Shown here: positions 51,176 through 61,499 of the stretch, one piece after another
How the letters are laid out: every line of letters begins with the position of its first letter
How positions within the stretch are numbered: position 1 is the stretch's first letter
Source: Syngnathus acus
Taxonomy: Eukaryota; Chordata; Actinopteri; Syngnathiformes; Syngnathidae
Assembly: GCF_901709675.1 (NCBI RefSeq)
Contig: NC_051087.1
Span: 2,686,001 to 2,750,000, forward strand
Direction: 5' to 3'
DNA length: 64,000 bases
Position numbers and translations under genes: made by a program
The notes under the pieces: model-generated
The model's database searches: none
What the model was told of the DNA's origin: nothing
The model's input: the letters and a program-made list of their open reading frames with translations, nothing else

Positions 51176-51194
51176 GGGGGGGGGGGGGGGGGGG
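51176..51194 (+). repeat. G19 homopolymer
   Basis: Nineteen consecutive G on the plus strand, preceded by GTGAT, about 250 bp before the CpG-rich candidate promoter region. Confidence 0.95.
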
Positions 51195-51339
51195 TCGAAA
51201 TGTTTGCAAAAGTTTGATATAATTCCACAATGTGAAGCAAACATCTTGTGTGATCAACGCTGAGACAAATTATCGGGGTATTATTTACCGGGATATTCAT
51301 TTAACGACGTCCATTATTGCAGTTGAGAGCTGTTTCTAA

Positions 51340-51965
51340 AAAGTGTCTCATAATTTTTTTTTATGTTTCTGCATGAAGACGCCATACTTCGTCCGTGCAT
51401 GCCACAAATCAAGTCATCAAATAAGCAAGCCAAGTCACACGGGGAGCGCAAAGAAGCTTGCAGACACCTTCGCTGCAGGGCTGCGCAGACGGACAACCAT
51501 CCAGGGGAGTGCGTGCGTGCGTGCGAGTGTGTGTGCATGCGTGGGGGCCGGGGAGGCGTATTTCTTTTCTCTCCTAGCTTTTCCTCAAGGTAGGACAGAC
51601 ACTTTCAGATTGTCGGCTTGTCTCATTTGAAGGCAAACTCAGAAAAGGAAAGGGAAAAAAGGACGAAGAAAAAGAAGGCGACGTCGTGATTGCGCGTTCG
51701 ACTATCCTGCGTGACGCGTAGTTGGCAGCAGACCCCCAACTCGCAAGCCGGTTCCGAAGCCCCCCCCCCCCTAAAGAATCACCTACGACTATCAAGTACA
51801 AGTTTTCTAATCGAGCGCCGATTCACGGCACGCGGCGAGCAGCAGCGACGAGGAGAAAGTTCCCCGCTTGAGGGCGAAAGCAGACTTTTCGTGTGCGGGA
51901 GGACGCAAAGTTTGCCAACGCGCCAAAGGAGTTCGACAGTTCTGTCAGATGCGACATGCAGCCAT
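51340..51965 (+). promoter_or_regulatory. CpG-rich candidate promoter and first exon of a divergent gene
   Basis: About 600 bp with a raised CpG count, strongest at 51680-51960, in otherwise AT-rich surroundings. It ends with GACATGCAGCCATG|gtaatt, a possible short start plus splice donor on the plus strand. In mammals BNC2 lies divergently upstream of CNTLN, so this could be its first exon. No basonuclin coding sequence was recognised, so the identity is inference. Confidence 0.3.
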
Positions 51966-54900
51966 GGTAATTACGATTTTTTGTTTCCCCATTAAGCTTA
52001 TCCTTGTTACAGAATCAGGAGATGACACTGGGTTTTACTTGGTTTATCCGATGGTACGTGAACGCATCACAGCAGATGCGTGCGTTTGTCATTTTCTTCT
52101 GCCACTTTTCTTTTTTTCTTCACATAATCATTTATCAGTGAGGTTTGTCAATAAAAATACTACCAAAATACAACCCCTAAATTAATCTGTATTAAATTTT
52201 AACCATATTTTAACATGTAAAAGATCAAAAGTGACATTGACACAGTAAGTGTCACGTAATCCACTTAAAGCCACCGGCAAAGTGATTTATGGATGTTCTA
52301 AAACACTTCCACACTGACCAATTGACTTCAAAATGTCACCAATAAGCCATGCACATTCATTTTGTTGCATTTTCTGGATTATGATAAGGCCTAAAATTCC
52401 TTCAGCCCTCATCTGTGTCCTCATCTATCCTGCAAATGACACATTTTGTTGGTTTTGGGGGGCTTCCCGAAGCAGCCGCTCTTAAATATTTATTCATTTG
52501 ATCAAAAAGGCACATAAAAGGTGAAGACAATATTTTACAACCTTGTCCTCTTATCAGGATTATAAAGGGAGCGCGCATTGAGTTCACACAAAAGGTAACA
52601 CACACATATGCCATGTCCACATTTCGGTGAAGAGGAAGGAGAGAGCAGAAATAACGAAACAGTGCAAGATGGATGACCCCCGCTTGAAAGCGCCGCCAAA
52701 GTACCTTGACACATTCATCAATGTGTGTGTGTTTGATATTTTTGGCCTGGCTTTTGTGTGTGTGTGGGTCAGAGATGTTCTGGAGGTCTGGGTTTTTGGT
52801 GAAGAATGCCAATTTACATTCCAGGGATGTCATTTCCTTACTTTTACCTTGGTGCTGCTCTCTTCACTGGCAGTGCAGAAGGCATGCATGTGCATGTGTG
52901 TGTGTGTTTCACTTTTTCTTGACCACAGAACAAAGCTCCTTCACTTGTACAGGTATTGGCATTGAACGAGAGCAAAGGATTAAGATCACAAGAGTTGCCC
53001 TGGGGCTCTCTTTGCTAAGTGGAGATAAATGACAAAGAGGATTCGTGAATCACAGAGAAGGTGTGTGAAGTTTTAAGAAGCATCCCAAAATATGCCGTCA
53101 TTGGCTGGAAGAGATGACATCAGAGCAATGCGATTGGCCATCAGGACGAGGCCGCGACCGCTCGCTTTCTCCATCTTGTCTAATAATTTGATTCTGGTCC
53201 GAATTTGGATTGAGTTAACGCCCCGCCTCCATTTTGCGCTTTGACCAAATTTTTATGAAGATACGGCGATGCCGTTAGCATGCACAGCAAATAAAAATTT
53301 GCAGCAATGTTGCTATAGATGCTCCTCTTCAGCTAATCACGTGGCGATGAGAATTGGAAGACCAAAAAAAAAAAAACGCAGAGGTTGTCAGCCCAGTCGT
53401 GATTCCTGTGGTACTTTGGGAATCATGAGAGGGGAGAGAAGTGTGTGTGCAGAGCCGCCGGTTAGTCGGTTCAATAATCTCCTGGACAGGTGGGCCAGTG
53501 AAGACCCTGTCCGCCGCTGCCCCTTAGAGAGGCTGCTAATGAAGAGAAAGGCTGCTTAGAGGTGCTCTGCTCCGACCCCATCAACCCTACCCTCTACCTC
53601 CTGCTGGCTTCCTCTGATTACCGGCCGAGACCAGAACACTCCATCCTCTCCATTCCGCCTCCGCCACCGAGTGCCACATCACATTTCCCTTTGTTTGAAA
53701 TAGAATGCCGTGAGGAATAAAAATAACGCTGAGAGACTAACTCTATTAAAACGACTTTTTTGGATGACCATAAAATAGAAGTCAGACCAAGCAGGGGCTT
53801 AAAAATATGGACGCCAATTCCCGAATTCATGATGTGTATGATTAAAACGAAGACCCAATGACTCCATGACAGATCACCCCCCCCCTTCTAAAATATATAT
53901 AATGATTTCAACCAACTATGATATAAAACACAGCAAGCTAAGCCAAACACCCCTATGCCCCAGGCCAACATGGTACGACCCAGATCACCTTTACGATTAC
54001 AAAGCTTTGCTAGTTGGGCTACGAAACATAATCGGACCTTTACGACTTAAAACAGTTGCTTTTACCACATAGTCGAGAAGTAATTCCGATTAGCATCGCT
54101 TTAACCGATCACATGCGTTAGCTTAGCACATCTCAAGGTACATGGGCAAGACCATTCAAGTGTCCAATGGCTGTATGAACATTGATTCCCAAAAAATGCC
54201 CCCCCCCCCACATGTCCACGCTATTCAATGCTTTTTAACAAATTATTTTTTTTACAACTCATTACCATTAGCATCATTTTAGAATTTGGAAGGATAATCA
54301 CTTCCATGTTCCTGCTGCAAAGTTAAAACCTCAGCAATGCACGGATGAATACAAAGTATGTGAGACACGCGGGGAAGGAAGAGGAAGGAAAAAAGAGAAG
54401 ACATTTATTTTAGAGGAACTTTATCCAGACAGTGATTTCAAAGCAACATTCTTGCGGGGTATTTATCCATCCAGGGGTGGGTCGCCGCTGCACCCTTTTG
54501 GCCCCAGTAATGTCTCAGGTGGCCCGCCGTGCGTCTTGGCCATGACAGAAAAGGTAATATTGTGAAAAGGGAGTGGAGTGGGGCGAGGGTCACACACCTG
54601 TGGAGGCTCGAGATGGAAAAAAATGTTGGAAACAAGACACCGAGACTGCAGCCGAGGCGGAGGACAGAAAACAAATTGCACGGCCCGGGTTCCTAATTTT
54701 AAGAAAGCAAGGGGCGAGACGTTAATAATCCGAAACAATAAACACCTAATAGATATAATTAGACTTCTCGCTGTCTCGGCGGCACGGCGTAAGAAATTGA
54801 ATCCTCACTCCTCACTTAGACTTTAATTTCCTGCGAATACATTTTAAAACTCTTCGCTACCTTAAATAAACAATGGCCGCTGATCAACGGGCTTAACGGC

Positions 54901-56423
54901 TGTTATGACAGCAGCATTTAGCATGTTTTTACTCTTGCCTTATCACATAGATTTTTATCTGCGGGACTTGAAATCCGCTAAAAGATAGATAGCCTTTGCC
55001 TCTTTCTGTTGGCTGTCTTTAATCAGATTACAATCAAGATGTGTTTAAACTGGAACCTGAAACTTGTACTTACACACGCTCCTTTTTTCCCTTCTCCTTC
55101 ATTTTTAATCCAAACACAATTTCCCGAGAAAGGAAGGACCAAGAGAGAGAAAAATCAGTGCGCTACATTAATGTGCATTTAGTGAATTATTAGCAAGGCA
55201 AGCTTCAAAGATACATTTGCGATTCTTGACATTTTTAGCTGTACTTCGGGATCGCTAAATTTTTTTTTTATCAATTGGGCTTGAGAATAGATTCCAAAAT
55301 GGCTTTCATTATTTGTCAGAGATTTCCGTGTTCACACCCACAACGGCGCACAACGGTGTTTTAATACGACGGTTTGTGCATGTCTACAAAATTACCTGGT
55401 CAAACCTGCCCCTGCGTACATTTAAAATAGGAAAAACAATAATTTTCTCAATATTTCATTTTTGTCTTTGAAACATTAATTACACTTTAGAACTATGGGG
55501 GGGTAAACCTGCTGCTTTAATTGGGTTTATCCATATCTAATGAGTTAGTGCGGGAAATAAAATATTTCCCTGTGTCGGCGTGGCAACAGTCCAGCTGGTA
55601 GTGAAATTGCGTTTGAATGGCAATCCATACGTTGCCGAGCAGACCGTAAGTCAAAGCGACTCTCGGAAAAGGAGTTTTCTCACAAACGGGAGCGAAACGG
55701 TTCCGTTGGGACATTGGCGCTTACGTGGTGTCGTTTACTTTTTATGGTTCCCTACAGCCATAAAAGCCACTCGCTGGAAACTCCAACAACTTTCTTTTGT
55801 TTCTTTTTTGACTTCACATGACTTTCTGCGCAGGTTCTTTACATGTTTACTCATCAGCGTGCCTGCGAAACGAAAGCGCTCAGGAAAAAAGTTCACCTCG
55901 GGCCACGCGGGGTTGATTTGATTAAAAGAGAATCATTTGCCCTCGAGGTGTCTTTTCTGTTCTCTGCCGAAAAGCTGGCGTGAGAAATGTGATATGACAA
56001 GATAAGTGGTGGCTCATGAAAAATTCCTGAGGACCGAGACGTAGCATGTTGACTTTGGAATGGGTGGTGTGGAGAAGCGCTACCCGACAAAAGTTACTTT
56101 TCCTGCAAAGTGGCTCACTCCAGAATGTTCTCATTTAGAACCTGTTTATATACACAGCAAAGGATGGAGAAAGTGTACACCCCCCCACACACTGTACTTC
56201 ATTCCAGACATTCTCTCCACTAATACTGTTATTGGCCACTGTGTCTTTAAATAAATCAATGAAGTGGTACGGTGACGAGTGAGCTTGGACAAACAAACTT
56301 TCTCGCCAACACGTGCACTTTTTTGGAAAATTTCTGTGTTGGATTTTTGCTGAGAGAAGTCAACTGGCCAGCCATTTGAAGTACATGATGGACAACCATT
56401 CACCTATGTGCAATTTAAATGAG

Positions 56424-56640
56424 GGGTGTCCAATATATGGCCAGGGGGCCATTTGTGGTCCACAGTCTGTCTTGTAGCGGCCCTCAGCATATATAAAAGA
56501 AAAACTTTTGGCACAGTCTGCAACCCTCCTGACAACTACTACAACTAATAGTCCTAAGAGAGCTTTTTGAAATATGCAAAAAAACTTTACAATAAAAAAG
56601 TTAATATTTCTCTTAATCATGTCTCATGAATATTTCAGTT
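56424..56640. repeat. GGCCC-rich dispersed repeat, copy 3
   Basis: GGGGTGTCCAATATATGGCC, then AGGGGGCCATTTGTGGTCC and TAGCGGCCCTCAG, are followed by AT-rich sequence. Same layout as the copies at 1478 and 42885. Confidence 0.65.
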
Positions 56641-57023
56641 TCAGAAGCCCAAAAAAAAATCCCTTAGATTGTGCGGACGTACTTAATGATGAAGGAATCT
56701 CACCAGCTTTGTTTGTGATAATGTAATGGAAACGCATATAATGCTTGTATAGTCTAACATGTTCCCATCTTTAAATACTAAACAGAAACATGTTGGTCGG
56801 CCTTCTTTAGAGCTTCACAAGGTTTACACTGACAATCATCGGACCTTCAATGAAGCAATCATGTTTTTTTTTTTTAACGCTCATTCAGCCTTGGCAAAGC
56901 CTTTTTTTTTTGTACCCTGACTTTAGTTGGGAATTTGATTCCGCCTGAGTTATTATTACTATTTGTGTTGTGTCCTCAATAGCTTGTATAGACGTTAGTC
57001 TATTTCTACAAATATAAAGAAAT

Positions 57024-57055
<32 letters not shown>

Positions 57056-57072
57056 TATATATAAATAAATAT
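57024..57072. repeat. (TA)n microsatellite with T and A runs
   Basis: An alternating TA tract (about 57026-57042), then a T run, an A run and more ATATAT. Confidence 0.9.
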
Positions 57073-59046
57073 ACACACAATTTTTTACACCCCTATTGAT
57101 CACAGTATGTCTCAACACAGCATTATATACATTAGTTTCGGAGTTACGCGACAGTGGCCTGTTTGAAAAGAGCGGCTGTCGTTGCTGAGGGCGGGGGGGT
57201 GAGGCGTCGCTGATGTTTTTAGAGCTGCGGGGGGAATTCTGCTGACAGGTAGCGTGCCGGCTGGAGGGGGGGACAGTGGCGCTTTTGAGGAGGACACAAG
57301 AGACAAGTCTCCCAAAGCGGCAGGCGGGGAGGAATAGGGCCTCTTTCATGTGACTCTGCATTCCGCCAAGGCAGGCGCAGGCACAAGACGGAACATGCGT
57401 CTGACGCGAACTCCGCCCTCTGCCCCTTTCGTCGCTCTGCTGCTTGATGACCTTAACGTTTATCAAAGGTCCCCGCGGTGGAATTCTTTCTGACCATCTG
57501 TGTCAACGTACGCGGCGTGGCATGCACACACATCTGCTTTACGCATTAAGCCTCCTTGTAAGGTTTGAGCGGAAAATTATACGGAAAGTTTCGCAGGGCA
57601 ACGTGTTTATTAGTAAACCATTAACTAGCAACACTGCCAAAATTGTGGATCAGAAACGAGGAGTTAGAAAGATACGTTCTAATTTGAATCGATTTCAATT
57701 AAAAAAAGATTTGCATTAAAGAGCCAAAGCTGAACAATCGGAGATAAGCCCAGATATAGATTTAACCAATCTTCAACGGACTGTTTCATACAGCCGTCAC
57801 GCAAAAACCACCACACACACACATACACATTCTGTCCTCTTCCATGTTCCTTTATTGTACCTCCTGTCACTTTGTCCTATTCATTTAACCTTTCATTAGA
57901 GCTAGCAGACAGTCTGCACAGCTTCAGGAACAATGCCAAAAAAGCCCCACTGTCACACTTATTAGATTCCTCTGGCCTCCTTCTACCCCGGCAACTCAAT
58001 ATGAAGGGCGAAACGGCCCGTGAGGAGGGACCGCGGGATCGTGAGCGGGGGGGCAAAATGGCCGCCCCTCTCTCCTCTTGACTTTAACGGGCGGGAAAGC
58101 CAACCGTTGACAGAAACGTGAGAGGATGAGCAACAGTGAAAACACAAGCGGTTTGTGTCGGGATTGTTTTTTTTATAATGGTCAGCGAGGAATTCGGAAA
58201 CCCCTTGAGGACATACGGACACTCCCATCACCTCCTCCTACTTCCGTCGCTAGCGTCTCTCTTTCTCCCATCCCATAATCTCAACATCTGTAAAAATGCT
58301 TAAGGCCTTCATTTGGCTGTGAACGATAACATGGTCGTCTTGTAAAGTATATTGAATGAGGCACGTGGGGCTCACTGTGGTGATTACTCGTCTGAAAAGT
58401 TCCAGGACTGGCCACACTAACGATATTTTTCCAACTCCAAACCACAAATTGAGAGTTTTTCTCGGACAATCACCCGGCCCGACATAATGTGGCGTTTGCT
58501 TCGTTCAGAGGTGAGAATTATGGCGGCACAATTAGTGGCTGGCTCACCATGACAACGCTTTGAGCATCTGACAGTTCCTTGCCCAGCGACGTATCACCGT
58601 GCTGGAACACTACTTACTCGACTTGACTCCATCTGGGTTTTTTTGGTTTTCTCTTTCCTGTGGACCTTTGTCAAGGCCAGGATGACTAAAATCTGCACCG
58701 AAAAAAAGTATCGCATGTGCGAATGCTTTCAAGAAGACATACGATCATAAAATCCTGAGAATAACACGAGTTAAATTTTAAAATACAATTTGTCATTTGT
58801 ACCAATTTTCAACTGAGGAGCATTTTCTGAAGTTAGTGAAGATCTTCAAATGTATTTTTTTTCTTTACTGCCCAAACAAAGGGTGAGTGTCATTGATGAT
58901 CATTTATTGTCTGTTGATGCAAAAACCAAAGTGCACCTTTCTTCCTTTTCAATCAGCACTTCCAAATGTTCCCAAACAATTTGAAGCTTGACCCTTATTT
59001 GAAAAATTCTCCTCTCCACGTTGAATAAGGGACAGTGTTGTACGAG

Positions 59047-59067
59047 CGCCGCCGCCGCCGCCGCCGT
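59047..59067 (+). repeat. (GCC)n trinucleotide run
   Basis: Six to seven GCC units (CGCCGCCGCCGCCGCCGCCG). On the minus strand it falls in an 87-codon frame (58900-59163) as an Ala run. Confidence 0.9.
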
Positions 59068-59939
59068 GCCCTTGGCCACCGTAGGAGTGCTGGCAGTGGC
59101 TGGCTTTGATTGTGCTCTTTGTTTGGCGGGCCTTGCATAGCTCCACTTCATTTCGCAAAGCAATTACGAGGCTACGCGTCAAATTGTTCAATCTTAAACA
59201 CGAAGAAAAACAAGTTAACTTTTTTCTCGTCGTGCTTGTCACCTGGATGGCGATCAAGGTCCATCCCTCTTTATTTGTGCGCTTAAATCTTTTCAAACTA
59301 TTCCAAGGCTGCCTTCATTCACGTTTAGCACGCTGTGTGGGGATTCGCTCAGCACGGTAATACTCAAATCTTGAAGATATCCTCCACGGGGAATTGTGTG
59401 CCGAAATGGCAAAGACACACAAAAAGCGGCATATTTGTTTCCCATTGACAAAGATGACCAATTGAAAATGCCTTTTTTTATTCTATATTCATTTTCAAAT
59501 GAATTCAGGTCGTCTTTGAATAGAAATCTCCCTAAATAAAAATATTTTTGATTTTTTATTTGAAACATTTTATGTTTATTTACAGTAGGTTATTTTTTTC
59601 TGTTTACATTTGTTTGCTGATCTTAAACATTCAAATGGGCAAATAATGCACAATAATAATCATAATTTTAGAAGGTGGCAAATAATTTTTCAGCACAAAA
59701 TCTCAGACCTCATTTTACAAGGTAATCAATAAAAAAATGCTTTAAATCCTTCAAATATAAATAAGGATTAGCTTAATGGATACGCTACAGTATTGAGAAG
59801 TGTAAAAAAAATAATGAACTGAATGATATTCCCCCTTTCCTGCTTCAAGGAAAAAGGGATGAATCATGTCGTTCCTTTTTCTCTCTTTCTTTTCGTCCCT
59901 GTCCGTCTTCCTCCTTTTCCATCCCGCCCCCCCCAGCAT

Positions 59940-60240
59940 GGAGCTTGTATTTATTAGCCTCTAAGTAATGACTTTGCTTTCTCTTTTGATAGACTGTTAT
60001 TGCTCTAACCGGCCTGGGTCCCTATAGGTATTTGGAGGCTTTCCAGTTTTATTAGACAAAGGCCTCATTATTCAAGGCCGGCATTAAGAGTACCATTAGA
60101 TCCATTTGCCCCCTAGTCACAAGTATCCAGTTGCAGCCAATTCATATTATAGCTGCCGCTCGTGTCGTATTTACAACGCAAACATCACGCCGCCTCCCTG
60201 CCAATGTTAAATGTGGACCGTAATGAGCCAGCCTTGCCAA
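59940..60240. other. Candidate conserved non-coding block
   Basis: Non-repetitive sequence of balanced composition with several TAATGA/ATTA homeodomain-type cores, between low-complexity stretches. It has no coding frame. The suggestion of conservation is inference from texture only. Confidence 0.3.
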
Positions 60241-61470
60241 CGATTTTATTTTATTTTTATTTTTTTAGCGATACAGTCGACATCAGCATTTACATCACAG
60301 TAACATGAACCGCATGTTTCTACAAAGAGCCGTAAACGGCGACAACATGGCGGGGAAATGCCGTCGGGAATGAGGAATTGGCCGTAGAAGTTGAAAAGCG
60401 CGGCTCGGAGTCAGCAAATGAGCGATACTGAAGCGAAACAATGCATTTTCAATTAATTACTATACAATTATTCCGGACGAACAGAAATGAAGAAACGCAC
60501 AAAAAATATACAGTTAGTGACGCACACATGCACACCAGACCATTGGTATTCACATGATAAATTTCAATTATTTTAGATATAATATATTCTATTATTTACG
60601 CCTCTAATAAAATATTTCTCTCTTAATATTTCTGTGAGGTAAAATGGCTTGCTCGATGGCCATTGGTCCATCGTTAATGTCGAGCCCTGTGATTGGCTGG
60701 CCCTTGCAGTTCTAAAAAGCCTCAAACTATTAAAAGAATAAATAATCATGATTAATAAAAATACAGTCAATGTATTATGGGCACATTGAATGGCTCACAC
60801 CTGATTTAAAAGGATCATAAAGAAAGAAAGTTCAAACTTGTGATTTCTTTGTTTCACTTTTGTTTTTAATCTCTACGCAGCCACCTGTGTCTCCAATAAG
60901 GTGCTCATCCTTTCTAATCGATGGCCCCTTATTGGTTTGCGCGTTTGGTCAAATAACTCATCGCCTTCTGGCCCCCGAGGCAAGAAGATCTAATCTAATA
61001 AGATATCGCTTTACTCTCCTGGATTGTCGGATTGTGTGTACAGATATATAAAATAAATACAAATATATATGAACATGATGAAAGGTATTTATTTGTGACC
61101 AAAACTTGATTTCAACCAACAACGCTCACAAAGATTCTCCTTCGTAACGGGGGGAAAAAAATCTAAATATTGGCGGTCCAGTAATCCATTTACTAAGTAT
61201 CGGTGACCGGTATCGGCAGCGTCAATGAGACCCGATACCTTAATGAACGGAAAAAAACTTGGGACACTTAACAAAAAAGTAGCTATTTTTGTACCTTTTG
61301 TAACGTAAGCGCATTAAATTGTTCTGCCTGTCATTAGCAACCAAATTATTATTTTTATTTAATTATTTTACACATGGCCAATTTCACATGGCCTGTAAAC
61401 TTGACAGCGGGAAGTTAGTTTTGTCATAAAACAGATTTCCATAATTTCCTATGGGAAAAACTGTCTGAAG

Positions 61471-61499
61471 ACACACACACACACACACACACACACACA
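61471..61499 (+). repeat. (AC)n microsatellite
   Basis: About 14 AC units, uninterrupted, flanked by CTGAAG and TTAGGAG. Confidence 0.97.

Larger units (their letters stand above)
47231..51300. other. Upstream intergenic region, non-coding
   Basis: No supported gene. The longest frame (minus strand, 49013-49507, 164 codons) is AT-rich and has no recognisable domain. The blocks 47770-48110, 49870-50100 and 50570-50880 are non-repetitive and look like candidate conserved non-coding elements. Confidence 0.6.

Noticed and set aside
51868-52185. 105-codon plus-strand frame as a coding gene at the CpG-rich region
   Set aside because: The frame runs through a likely splice donor into AT-rich DNA. 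Only the upstream part could be exonic, and it does not resemble basonuclin or another known protein.
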